Origin: Alitta virens
Taxonomy: Eukaryota > Annelida > Polychaeta > Phyllodocida > Nereididae
Assembly (NCBI GenBank): GCA_932294295.1
Contig: OW028576.1
Location: 44,742,247 to 44,806,246, forward strand
Direction of reading: 5' to 3'
DNA: 64,000 bases
The notes under the pieces were generated by a model. That model made no database searches. It had not been told where the DNA came from and saw only the letters and a list, made by a program, of their open reading frames with translations. Positions 32,901 to 42,412 of this stretch are shown in pieces; positions within the stretch are counted from its first letter, which is position 1, and every line of letters starts with the position of its first letter. The position numbers were made by a program, and so were the translations under genes.

Positions 32901-35900
32901 AATTCACAATATGTGGCATAGTACAGTATACGTATAGCTTTAAAATAGTTTTTTTCTTCTCTTTTAAGCTGCTCATAACTTAGCAAAGGATCAAAAATGG
33001 AGGAAAACCATCTCCACTTCTTTTCTTTCTGGATAATCCGATTCAGTTCCATTGTAATTGTATTGAGTGACTGCTTAACACAGGTTTGATTTCAAGTGCT
33101 CTTAATTGGGAGTGTGTTAATGGATCTTTCTTCAAAAATAACAACGACTGGTTTTTGAATTCAAACAAATCAACACAGCCCTATACAAATGCAGATTGTA
33201 GAGCGCTATGCATAGCCGAACCAAGCTGTGTCTCTTTTGAATTGGGAAACTTGGCACGATGTGATCTTCATGATGACACCTGTTGCCCTGAGCCTTCAGT
33301 CAAGTCAGAGTTCTGTACTAGAAGTAAGTTGTTTATTTTCCTCGTATACCACTTTCATTATTGAGCAAATCGAGTAATTGATTATATTCAGAGCCATGTT
33401 ATTATTATTAAGCATATGTACTGAGATTTTAAGGTTATATTTTCACAAGTTTCAATGTAAACTTAACTAAATCAAATCTAGATGTTTTAGATTATACATT
33501 TTGACTGTATTTTCTAACAGAGAGTGGCCTAGGACAAGGGTCCAGTTCTCCCATTATTGAGAGAGAGAGAGAGAAAATTCTATATTTCAGTGAAATAGGC
33601 TCATGGCGTTCGTGGCCTAGCCCCTAGCCCTCTTGGGCTTACAATTCACCTGTAAACACTAGTGTTAAAATAAGGCACTCAAAAGACGAAACATAACATA
33701 AAATACTAACATAACTAAAGACTACATAAAACATAGCAAAACATAAGTCGTTAACATAGCTAAACACAAATCATTATATAAGTGTAACAACTGAACAGGG
33801 GTTTCAAAAATCTAAATGAGATAAACATACATGTAATTTTCTGGACCTTTTAATATTTACAGATACAAATTCCTGTCTTTTCTCAAAAGCCTTAGATAAA
33901 TTGCTGTTTCTTTTATAGTATCATCTTCCATCAGTCTTTAAATTTTATCATTATCATCCAACAAATCAAAAAAGAAGTCGATTTTCTGACATTATTAAAC
34001 AATTCAAATCTTAATTTGTTTTACAAAGGACACTGTAAAATAAAATGGATTTTGGATTCTACTAAATTACTATATACATCTTAAATGGCTGACGGTCTAT
34101 ATCAATTTTAGCATGACTATGTGAGATACATGGTTAAATTCCTGATGTCAAGAGCTTTCAAATGAGTACCAATATTATTATTGTATGATTATACCAATTC
34201 ACATTATTCGGTTTATCGCATGAAGTGCATGTATCTGTAGGGACTGATGATGGTCAATGCTTTTATTTTCAGATATTTATAACTGAATCAGGCTTCAAGT
34301 ATAGCCCTGTGCTCCTATTTCAGTGGCCAAACACTGTATCTCAATTGCATATATATTCAAAATTTGTTTATATCTTTTTCTAAATTTCCCATTTCGGCCT
34401 ACAAAAGAAAATTTGATAACAATTCTGACTAATAGTAGACTTCAAAACATGTGCAGGGCTCCTGTAATATTCACAATGGCTGCCAAACCACTAGTTTTTC
34501 ACTTTGTCACTTATAGTTGTTGGTTAAGAGTGCCCAATATGTCAGGAATACTGCATGGCTTTAAAGTGTAGTGATTAAAAAAGCCTCATGTGACAAACAG
34601 ATGCCCAATTAACAAAAACAACAAAAGACAATATCAATTTTGAAAAATAATTGTGATTTTAATCGTAAAAATACTTCCATACCTTACCTTCAACTTAGGA
34701 GCCCCTGGTGGGGTTTCCTCAAATTATTTCGAATGGGGTCCTGAAGGGATTTATACTGTTAGTTTAAAAACAGCCTGTCAAACTAAACCTAGACCAACCT
34801 AGACAACTACTTCTAAACAATGCTACATGGCCAAATGTGCCACGTGTGTTTTCCATGAGAAGGATAAAGCATGAAAAACGTAGCACATTTGACCATGTAC
34901 CTGCCACTAAATGTTTTGAGCTGGCAATTTAAAACTTGATGTAAACGTACTTGCAGAACCATGTGGTGCATAAGTTGAGAGTTATGCATATTTGTATTTA
35001 TTTTTGGAAAAGATGCATGTCTATTGTAATTACATTGTTACATATATCAGACACATGGAGGTTGGTGTAAGCCGACTATAAGCTAGGAGTAGACAGAAGC
35101 GGCAGGCTTTAGCCAGTTATAGCTACAGCCAGGAATTGGTTGATACAGATGTCTAGAGTCGGCCAAATTTTAGGTGCAGTTCTTGGAGATGATTTTTGCT
35201 TTATAACTTTATAACATGTTTATAAAAGATGAAGCTGTAGTGAATAGGAAGATGAATTTCAGCTGTATGACAAAAAATATATATATATATTCTTTCAATC
35301 AGTGACTCAATGACTATCAATGAGAATGTTCTGTCACAAAATAAATTATCTTGTCGTTATACATTTTTAAAATGAATTTCCCTTTGTTGCCTTGCAGAAA
35401 CCTCATTCTGCGAACTCGGACGCAAATGATGGCAATGCTTGCTTGGCTATATTGGGTGTGAGTTGTCAATATTTGGCACCATGGTGGGGTTATATGTGCA
35501 CTTGGTTTTACAACCTTCCTACCTATCTTAATCTATCCTCTTACTAGCCTTGACGTGCTGTTATTTTTACAATCATCATTTTCATGCAGTTAATCGGCAA
35601 TTTCGACTTCTGCTTCTTAATTATTAATGTAATTGCTGATTGACTTAGTCATCACCGGTAACAACTTAATTACTCATTTTTAATTATATGAATTGATGAT
35701 AGTTGGCACTGATCTGTGTAAACTGTCCAGACAGTATTTATTCAACCTGCTGCAAAATACCACAAAAAATGACAGGACTGCTGCCAGGCTATACCCGATA
35801 CACATCTCAAGAGATCTTGGTTTGTTTCAGATCGCAACACTGGAAATTTCACCTGCGATCCAAATTCAATCAAACAAAGTTTCTCCCCTGGAAACTGGAA

Positions 35901-38702
35901 GAAAGGTTCTTTCACCGAGCAAGATTGTTTCTCACTTTGCGATGCATCATCATCCTGCGTCGCTTTGAACTATATGACAGACCATTCTTGTTCCCTGAGC
36001 AAGACTTCGCATTTATTCGCAAATCAGGATTAGTTTCCAATGGTATTACACACTACTGTCATGTCGGTAAGATCTGCAATATAACGGCTTGGAAATGGCA
36101 GGCCTTAAAGCTGGATTGTCACTCAATATGACAGTGGCCAAAATCTATTACATTAATTTCATTGTCTTCTTAATACTGATTACCTACCATCCAGAGCCTT
36201 GCTAGGTTCACTATCTCTCTATAATGTAAATAAACTTCACCTAGTATTTAATTTGTCAAGCCATTAAAAATTCAATATCTAAACAAACCAAGTGATGACG
36301 TCACAATACTAAAAAATGGGTGATGATGCCATTTCCATGTATTTCCAATGTTTTGGTCCTGAATTCTTTCAATGTACCATTTTTTGTAATTATTGCCTGA
36401 TAGATCCATTAGCATATTTTTAGGGTGCCTTGATCAAATAAGGTGATTTTCGATCATTTGTTGAAGTTTTAAAAAATAGTAATTTTGATAGACAGTGAAG
36501 CTTTAACGTTATTACAACCTCACTGTTATACAACAGATCACTCTAGGCAGATAGATGGATAAAAATGTATTTTGAATCGACATGGTAAAAGCCAGAACCA
36601 TAAGCTAATAGCTGTTAGTCAATTATGATATAACAGATAAAAACAATAAATAATGTAATGCTAAAGAAGACTATATTCTAAAATACTTTAAATTTTGATT
36701 ACAATGGAACCATTACTTGCCAAACAGTATTTTATAGTTTTGGATTACAGCGATAATGGGTATCAATAGTACTGTAGCCACATGCAGCTCCTTACTAATT
36801 AGTCACTTTCAAATTTGTATTATTTTGTATACGCTATATTGCATGCTACTTACCAAGGGAGCCAGCATACTAATTGTCCAAATTGTTCTTTTTAAAAATT
36901 ATGTGATTATACTTTTCGGTCATTGACTGCTGTTCATGCTTTAGAAAACATCATGTGGATCCAGGACTACTAATGGCTAAGGCATTCTCACAGCCAATTG
37001 GAATCATGGATTCACATGACGTCTTCTGGAGTATATTTTCTAAATTAATACATTTGGCTGTAATATTGAGATTCACCTTTGTTTAACCTTGGTTATTGTA
37101 GGTAATGTATCATGCAACATCAACGTCATTACGAACCAATCAGATGTGATTATTCAGAATCCTATGGCCGTGTACCGTCCAAACGATCAAGCGCAAATCA
37201 GTTGTCTTGGTGATGCTGTTTTGACAGGAGGAACCGACAATGTTATCTGTACCAGAGATGGCAACTGGAGTTCTCAACCTGCCTGTGCAAGTGAGATTCC
37301 GGAAACAGTGCAGTATAGCGGACCCAGATTTATGACCATATCTAACGAGCCTCATTGCCAGGCCTATGACGTAAAAATGCTTGAAATCTATGTATGACGT
37401 CACAAACTAATGTAGTTATGACGGCGGTTTCATCTTCACGGTAAAGACAGCATTTATTTTTGCTTTTTCTTGGAGGCTCCCGCCCCCAAACTCTCCGCTC
37501 ATCTTCACCAAATGTTATTTTGGGTCCGCTATACTGCACCTAACCCGAGATTCCCTATGGTTTTATTGTGTATTTTGGTGAAAGCAAGTCAAACCTGCTG
37601 TTATTTACATTACATTAATTTCATTCTTCCATTGTTTATAAACCCCTTAAATTCCTCGACCTCACCATAGCAAGGATGGTAACACTGTGGGTGAAGACCT
37701 CAATCTCCAGGGGCAAACAAAGGGCTCTGTGCAATGCACACTCTACACTTATGCCTGTCTAGATATCCAACACCTAGCACTGACATGGATTACCTAAACA
37801 GTTAATATCATTAAAGCTGGGTTTGTCTCCAGATTTAGTATGTTCAAATAATTTTACAAACCAATGGTCCATTCTTGTCTCATGATATTTTTTACCACTA
37901 CAGGCCCGTTTGTGCACAAAAATGTACCAATGAGTTACAATAAATAATATAAATTGAGGTTTTCATGCCATCCAAAACTCACTATGTAAACAAACCAAGT
38001 GATGACATCACAATACTGAACAATGGATAATGATGCTAAATCCATTGTGTTTCCAGCAAAATGTTAATGCAAATCTCATTTCTGAATTTTAAGTTCTTTT
38101 CTACCTTTGTAGGAACTATTTTGCCAATGCCCTAGCTAAAGTCATTTCAAAAGCACAGCCAAGAAGACTGTTACTAATGGGAGACTTTTCAGTCAACATA
38201 GTGAGCTCTAGGCCGGTCCTCACTGGTTATCCATGCTCTCAATAACCTGATTCTATAATTATTTCATCAAAAAAAGGCTTTAGGACCAACATATAGCTCC
38301 TCTGTAAACATAAAGGTCCCCATTGTCTCAGCATATTTACATAATGCATTATATTGTAATCTAAACAAATCTGATGCAATCAGGAGGACACAAAATTAGT
38401 CTGGTTAGCAAAAATATATTTACCACTGTATATGCTTAGGTTTATCTGTTGGAGATTTGTTTTATTCAGAATGCCAACTGGGGATGAATTCTGCCCTTGT
38501 ATCACTTACATCGGATTCAACAAGAACTGGACCAATTGTGCTGACAGTCGGCAACTGCGATCGAACCACATGTGTCATGTGGTGCCTTGTGTCACCTCAA
38601 TGTGGAACAATTGACTACAATCCTCAGACGAGAACCTGCGAGTTATATAAATTGTGTAATCAAGCGGAGAGTATTGAAGCAGGCGTGGAACTGTGGCAAT
38701 GA
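23970..38702 (+). CDS. Secreted PAN-PAN-Sushi-PAN protein, second PAN exon frameshifted
   Basis: Exons 23970-24024, 33084-33323, 35831-36066, 37102-37290 and 38470-38702 (TGA). Exon 1 encodes a signal peptide (MAAFKLLSIIVALLIGYS). Exon 2 is a cysteine-rich PAN/apple-like domain (WECVNGSFF, DCRALC, SCVSFEL, RCDLHDDTCC). Exon 3 is a second PAN-like domain (FTCDPNS, DCFSLCDASSSCVALNY, then HYCHV). Exon 4 is a Sushi/CCP module (SCNINV, ISCLGD, VICTRDGNWSSQPACA). Exon 5 is a third, diverged PAN-like domain with the C-terminus. All introns are phase 1, which suits module shuffling. Exon 3 is 236 nt where 237 fits the phases, and its frame hits TAG near 36030. Either the allele is broken or one base is missing from the sequence. 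With frame kept it would be about 317 aa. PAN and Sushi modules bind proteins or sugars outside the cell; the specific role is unknown. Confidence 0.75.
24225..24370 (-). repeat. LINE-like 3' end, copy 1
   Basis: GATTCAGATTCAGAT tail followed by about 130 bp with CCTCTAAGA and GGGGCCACCC. The same order occurs at about 44108-44260 in the same orientation, as expected for 5'-truncated non-LTR copies on the minus strand. Confidence 0.55.
24910..25538 (-). repeat. BEL/Pao 3' LTR
   Basis: Direct repeat of 31249-31877. The two differences noted are in the stretches TGTACACAAATT (TGTACATAAATT in the other copy) and GCATTATACAAT (GCATTAAACAAT). Confidence 0.93.
25571..26803 (-). CDS. BEL/Pao integrase part (410 aa)
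   Basis: Same frame as the upstream polyprotein, one stop codon away. It has an H2C2 zinc-binding region (QAHCGPEH ... CLDCHRR, residues about 50-90), an integrase core with Asp in TGLDYFGP, Asp in SDNGTNFKG and Glu in GAWERLVRS, and a C-terminal domain typical of BEL/Pao (DLVILVDDKLPRGQWLLGRV). The ATG at 26803 is probably not a natural start. Confidence 0.88.
   Translation of the reverse strand: MDPFFDSTCSIIRVGGRLNRALTKEEFKHQILLPYDHQVTKLIANDIHIRQAHCGPEHLVASLRQRFWPIKCRQLARKIVYECLDCHRRSVQPVVPLMADLPAQRVAGYTRPFQFTGLDYFGPMIVKRARSRLKKWGCIFTCMVTRSVHLELADSLQTDDFILVLRCFVSRRGQPTEIFSDNGTNFKGADRELRDCLQQLDQEKINNFLLQGFTKWNFIPPHAPHFGGAWERLVRSVKTALKAVLKEQVVSESVLRTTLAEVEAVLNSRPLTYNSSSVNDFTALTPNHFLHGSASSVAPAGEFDASDIDSRKRWRQCQVLADHVWRRWTREYLPSLTVRNKWKTEQRNLQVDDLVILVDDKLPRGQWLLGRVTEIQPSADGRIRSAKVKTIQGTYLRPASKICLLEEGLK
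26807..31240 (-). CDS. BEL/Pao gag-protease-RT-RNase H polyprotein (1477 aa)
   Basis: Long open frame. The N-terminal gag (DUF1759-like) has LPVFDGSPLAWPQF near residue 290. A low-complexity Ala/Ser/Thr/Met tract lies near residues 130-190. Cys/His zinc-knuckle-like clusters lie near residues 505-565 (CQLCSLDHHLPKC, CFNCLHPKH). A retropepsin-like site LLDSCSDITLI is near residue 610. The RT has FYVDDML near 1025, followed by the RNase H region of the Pao type (FCDASEAGFAAVAY). The frame ends at TGA just before the integrase. Alternative starts exist a few codons downstream (MADIERLK). Confidence 0.9.
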   Translation of the reverse strand: MSSRSPVFNFNKMADIERLKTSRSRQAGWVTRTINQFDKLKDSPAALNVLKDRIASQLKRLQTAHDYYLSALDEDDAIEEAEDSFNDYLEQGTQCLCEIDERLKEIKNEQASAIAELMSVPSVPPDEAYTTASASTSVTASTSATASTSAMASTSATASTSAMASTSATVSTSATAASSATVSNSMTAPTPVIASSVPAPTSSSASYVAVQSSEARNPGSVDSMQATAMPQVQNASNTRIKNSIDSWIDDLVVGRETVNNNQPSPGDFSQAIAMLQIERDLPKVELPVFDGSPLAWPQFVEQFYVQVHSRPGLNDTRRMDLLQSHVKGEAKGIVLGLGYSGRNYALALKELKFAFGHRVAVARAYIDMITDGNTLPSGDAYALRNFYVAIRDCITTLRQMCYTSELTSLDVLQRTSGRIPGDKRVKWNDYVRNICRVREPNLVDLENWLRDCIESEFNPYAISVRQKQNTQMSAPRFTTLNTSSITPMFDQRSANVCQLCSLDHHLPKCRDYLAKTAEERYDFVRQHQLCFNCLHPKHRIAYCMSKGLCKISGCGVKHHTTLHRRRQTSSIQTNTAVGQVNNINRELNQVYFQVLPVVVQGKNGRTLKTFALLDSCSDITLINDDLAKDLGLGGELERLTLNTLSSSVSLKSSRVSLSVREQGDPDAPSLWIKEAWTRPGVFKCPPIQANDLQHMKHLNKLGLSNVAPSEVKLLIGANVPRAHLQTDNREGPTDGLIAIRTVLGWCIIGGSDGRSMEDIQANVNLVMSEEMQLSRQVEKFWMTESFGVTADFKKPTSIEDQRAAKILTDDTRLADGHYEVSMLWRDKEQKMPNNRGMAEKRFTSLVKRLSANPDMKDRYSMVMNGYIANGYARKLTSMEEKGHPKKMWYLPHHYVTNPNKPNKLRVVFDAAAKSSGVSLNSELMTGPDLTNSLFTVLQQFRLHPVAVVADIKEMFHQVNVTQGDSDALRFLWKDDLNHPGPPQVYKMLVHIFGAKDSPCCVNYALRQAAVEENVDENVRETILENFYVDDMLKSVKDVPTAITLVNNISHVLFSKGFQLAKWMSSSEEVLNHISQSAESQPELNLDLEDLPTQRVLGLGWNVQEDSFVFKPSTYSESKTKRTIVSAVSSIYDPCGFLSPFTFRAKCFIQEIWRGGTDWDETVPEELQRGWRDWLGELHHLSSLRIPRYHGLKKGMDLELHVFCDASEAGFAAVAYLRMTDSIGIRCSFVAARSHVAPIKQTLTIPKLELQGAVMAVRLSCALMDTFVAPRIIFWTDAITVLRYIKNESRRWKIFIANRITEIHENSEPQQWKYVPSAQNPADDATRGLPADILSQANRWMLGPSFLWQMNDSWPSQPEILPPKEDDDGIRKTAVCMNICTGPKNHTQHYRIEEVVQPERYSSWYRLSRITAWVQRAALNFCAGVSSKKIVPVKDEYLLNSELHNAEVSLGHVAQLNRFSREYAALEQGGEIDEKSQI
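30670..30850. repeat. Minisatellite inside the BEL/Pao gag frame
   Basis: About ten 18-bp units (GTCGCAGAGGTGGAC type on the plus strand) encode the Ala-Ser-Thr-rich repeats of gag. Frames are open on both strands here, which creates false plus-strand frames of 71 and 98 codons. Confidence 0.8.
31249..31877 (-). repeat. BEL/Pao 5' LTR
   Basis: Upstream LTR in element orientation. The coding frame starts 9 bp inside it, at 31240. No clear tRNA primer-binding site was recognised next to it. Confidence 0.9.
31883..33083. other. Rest of intron 1 of the PAN/Sushi gene
   Basis: No coding or repeat family recognised. It ends in the aacacag acceptor of exon 33084. Confidence 0.5.
33324..35830. other. 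Intron 2 of the PAN/Sushi gene
   Basis: Holds a GA microsatellite (33560-33575) and probable old repeat sequence at 33590-34060. Two Cys-containing open stretches, 35403-35457 and 35703-35830, lack a usable splice frame (see rejected items). Confidence 0.5.
36067..37101. other. Intron 3 of the PAN/Sushi gene with dispersed repeats
   Basis: Segment 36285-36380 (AACAAACCAAGTGATGACGT) recurs at about 37985-38065 in intron 4. Segment 36985-37080 (GGATTCACATGACGTC) recurs at about 41140-41250. Both pairs are diverged dispersed repeats. Confidence 0.55.
37291..38469. other. Intron 4 of the PAN/Sushi gene
   Basis: Contains the second copy of the repeat at 36285-36380, no coding signal, and the tttattcag acceptor of the last exon. 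Confidence 0.5.
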
Positions 38703-40013
38703 ATGACTACCAGAAGATATTAGACTTTTTCATTGGCCATACACCTTTTCATGGAGCAGCCATGTTGGAATTTTCACCATTGACCCCTTTTTGTACTCAG
38801 ATATAAGTTTGGTGATGTCATCAGTAGATAATGGCCTGTGGTGATTGCAAGAACTATGGTCAAGTAATGATGTCATAATATATTACGTAATCATGACAGG
38901 GTCAAAGTCCAAATGGCTGCCGCATGAAAAGGGTGAATGTGTGTTACATGTCACATCGCCAGATCAGATCAACATTGTTCTGATGTTGGCTGTCAGCGGC
39001 TGTTTTTGGGGTAACATTGTAACATGGAGATGATATTAGATATTAGATAAGTTTATTTGCTACAATTAATATATGGGAGAAGACAAGAAAAAATATTATG
39101 ATAAGTACATGAATCACAATATAATTTATTAATATAATATATCTATAAATATATTTTATATCATATAAATTATTCAGCAGGGATATGTAAGAATCCCTTC
39201 AGTGATCGTTGGCACATGCCCCCAGTGTTAGTATGGTAACTTAAGAGTCAGTAAAATTAGATAGGACAGTTGCAGTGTGTAACCTTATGGATTTGACTGT
39301 CTTCTTTACTGATCATATGATATGATATTTTGTACAAAACATGTAAATGTGAAATTTTCTTAAACTACAGTATGCTACGTCATAATTGTAAATAATGTAA
39401 CACATCCTATTCTGTTTTCCTCTTTGTCCTTGTTCCTTTGTTATTTCAACATTGCGCATAATCTATTGTTGCACTAATCGCATCATGGAACTATTTTGAG
39501 AAATTTTATTAATGGTGCTTATTATTATATAATTAATGATTAAAGGAAAACTTTTCAATGATGGTAATGTTTGCATAATGGAAGATCATTTGATTCTTTA
39601 CTTTTTTCAATTGTTCAAAGTTTTATTCAACAATATGTTATTGTTACTACTCTATGTCCTGCATATTAAATCAATGATGCAAAAAATCATTATCAAAACC
39701 ATAATTGATCTTTAATGGGAAATATATCATCTGCCTTAGTACCAATCCAACACACATGTATTGTTAACCAATTAACAAAAGAAATAAGGATTATTTAGCA
39801 GCGATATGGCAATAATTGCCTTTTGCAACAATACGTTACACAGGACAGCGTGTGATATTTTAGCATCACAATTGAAACAGCCAGACATGTGATATTTTTG
39901 GGTATTTTTAGGACTAAAGTTCCAGGTTAGTACATTGTAACAACAACAAAAATTTAGATTTTGTCCTATTTTGTCAAATTTAAGAAAGATATCCAGGCAA
40001 TTCATGGAAGAGT
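38703..40013. other. 3' UTR and intergenic DNA
   Basis: AT-rich and without clear genes. An ATTAAA at 39665-39670 could be a poly(A) signal of the PAN/Sushi gene, but nothing confirms it. Confidence 0.4.
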
Positions 40014-40095
40014 TGTGGTTGCCGTGGTCCAGTGGATAAGGTGTTGGACTCACACACACATGGTCGTGGTTCAAACCCAGCCCCGGCATATAGGC
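40014..40095 (+). repeat. tRNA-like SINE head
   Basis: GTGGTCCAGTGGATAAGG (A-box-like) and GGTTCAAACCC (B-box-like) lie about 40 bp apart, as in a tRNA. There is no clean acceptor stem or CCA context, so this is a tRNA-derived repeat rather than a gene. Confidence 0.6.
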
Positions 40096-40130
40096 AGAAC
40101 GGATTTACTTTCCATTAGATATGATGTAGG

Positions 40131-40562
40131 GTCGGAACGGCTTCCATAGGAATTCTTGGAAGTTGACATTAATGGCACATTTTTCTCAATGAACATGTTA
40201 GCATACCTTATTTCATCGTTATGCAAGTTTTCCCCATTTTATTATCAGATCGCACTAAAATATTGCTGAAAAAGTCACTGGAAACATAGTTTTAAAGATA
40301 ATTTTCTGATTCGCATACGCTTATTACTGCATCGTCATAGTTACACCCCCAATGGATCGGAACGGCATCCATAGGAATTCTTGGAAGTTGCATTTATGGC
40401 ACATTTTTCTCAATGAACAAGTTAGCTTACCTTATTTCGTCGTTATGCACGTATTACTACACATTGCACAAAAGTTTTGCTGAAAAAGTCACTGGAAACA
40501 TGGTTTTAAAAATAATTTTTTGTTCATGCATTCGCCATAGCCACACCCCCAACTGCATTCTG
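40131..40562 (+). repeat. Tandem duplication, about 225-bp unit
   Basis: CGGAACGGC...CCATAGGAATTC starts at about 40133 and again at about 40358. Both copies contain GCTGAAAAAGTCACTGGAAA and end in CACACCCCCAA-type sequence. Diverged by perhaps 15-20 percent by eye. Confidence 0.8.
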
Positions 40563-41497
40563 GGAGTAGTAGGTGCAAACTTCAGTGCCCTTAGTGGATA
40601 AAATATTTAATTTTGATAAAGGTCTGTCAAGTTCATAGTTTCTTCGATTTGACAGTTAAAACAGTTGAAATATCATTTCAGCGTCCTAGTGTGCCAATGT
40701 CAGCACAAAAGTTTATCAGTCTGGCGTTATTTACATGTTTGCATCGTGGCCCTCTAGTGAGTGTTGGGCGGAACTAGGTGGCAATGGCTATCATGGATGC
40801 TCAAGTAAATATGAATTCAAAAAAGCTACAGCAATCGTTAAAAACTGGAAAAAATCACTCGTATCTGAGTGTGATATGGTATTAAATTATTGAGGATATA
40901 AGGCACACAAACCAATTACATTACATTTACACGAAACCTAAGGTTGTTTATTTGGTTTCTTTTTTTTAACAAGTTTTGCATTAAAAAAAGTATTTAAAAT
41001 ATTACCCAAACCATACCATTTTAAAGTTTCACCAAGTACCTACTGAAAATTAGGCCTACTGGGAATTACTTGTGTAAAATAATTAAAGCTACATACTTGT
41101 GGATGTGCATTTTTTCAGTTATACACAAGGATTCCCTCAACCAATGAGAGTCCTGGATTCACATGATGTCAACTGGAGTTTAGCTTCCAAGTCTATGAGA
41201 TTTGTTTCCAACTCTATGAATTTGGCTGTAGCACAATCGTATTCTATCTGTGGGTTGAGATGAGATGAGACTATGAGATAAGACAGGACAATATTATGCA
41301 GTTGTGGAGAAAAGAAATCTACAAACCATTAAATAAATGATCAAGAATTCAGTATGAAATAATCTAGTTCTTGTGAAACTGCGTAAGGACTCATCGGTGT
41401 ACTATGCAAAGTCAGTGAAAACTCAGACTCAATTAACACCTCTGCCATTAGCACATATGACCTCTGTTTCAGTGCATTTCACCATTACGATGTTAAG

Positions 41498-41965
41498 CAA
41501 AACAAAATAGAGAGCAAGTACCATAGGTTTCACCAACAGATTTAACATTTATTGTTGCAAAATAAAATCTATGGAAATACCAATGGCAGGTGTAAGCTAA
41601 GTATAGTCGGAGAATATGTTTTTGCACACCCGATACATGATCTCAAAACAATTGTGATGGTGTTATAGTGTTTGTTGTGGACAACGGGCAGTTTTGTGAT
41701 GTCATACTGGTCACAGCTCCCTTCATGAGCAACATCCCAGCTGGATGTCGCTCGGATGAGACGTTAAATTGGCGGTCCCTTGTACTCAGGGTCTATGCTT
41801 AGGCAAGTAAAACATCCAATCCATGGGGTAAATGTGTAACATGGGTGGACTCCTCCTCTCTCTCACCTCATCAATCAACACTCGATAGTGGCAAGAACTT
41901 GCCTTAGAGGGCTCGACTTGCCATATCTAACTATTCTACCTATCTATCTGTCTTTTTATTTCTGT

Positions 41966-41997
<32 letters not shown>

Positions 41998-42145
41998 TAG
42001 ATGCACTACAATGAGATCATGTATCAGGTGTGCAAAAACGTATTCTCCAACTATACTTAGCTACACCTGCCATTTGTATTTCCATAGATTTTATTTTGCA
42101 ACAATCTGTTGGTGAAACTTATGGTACTTGCGCTCTATTTTGTTT
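41498..42145. repeat. Foldback element 0.2 kb upstream of the neuropeptide-like promoter
   Basis: Arms of about 140-148 bp (41498-41645 and 42012-42145) are near-perfect inverted repeats. The spacer holds another repeat (about 41700-41890) and a TCTA microsatellite. The right arm ends about 200 bp before the TATA box at 42348. Confidence 0.8.
41935..42000. repeat. TCTA microsatellite
   Basis: Interrupted run of TCTA/CTAT repeats inside the spacer of the foldback element. Confidence 0.85.
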
Positions 42146-42347
42146 AAAATAACAATCGTATAGTTGATTCAAGCGTTTTTCTGTCACTAATGGATATCCC
42201 ATTGTGCATAACATATGACACAAAATCAATTAATAATTTCCAAAATTCAGCTTTATTATTTACATTTCCCTAACTAAAGCTTTAAATCGCATGGAAATAT
42301 GGACAATCAATTCATTATGAAAATATTTATTATTACCATGTGTGACT

Positions 42348-42355
42348 TATAAAAA
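42348..42355 (+). promoter_or_regulatory. TATA box of the neuropeptide-like gene
   Basis: TATAAAAA, 65 bp before the ATG at 42413. Transcription start expected around 42375-42380. Confidence 0.7.
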
Positions 42356-42412
42356 CAATTTACATGATATATTTGTGGTGAATTTACCGTCATTGTCATA
42401 TCAACCTCCAAC

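Noticed and set aside
35403..35457. Candidate small exon in the PAN/Sushi gene (TSFCELG)
   Set aside because: In the phase delivered by exon 33084-33323 it hits TGA; without it exon 35831 joins in a good frame. May be a decayed module.
35703..35830. Cys-rich open stretch before PAN exon 3 (ICVNCPDSIYSTCCK)
   Set aside because: No acceptor upstream in the right phase, and it runs through the clear tttcag acceptor at 35830; probably chance or an old remnant.
40014..40095. A functional tRNA gene
   Set aside because: A- and B-box-like motifs are present but no complementary acceptor stem was found; it fits a SINE head better.
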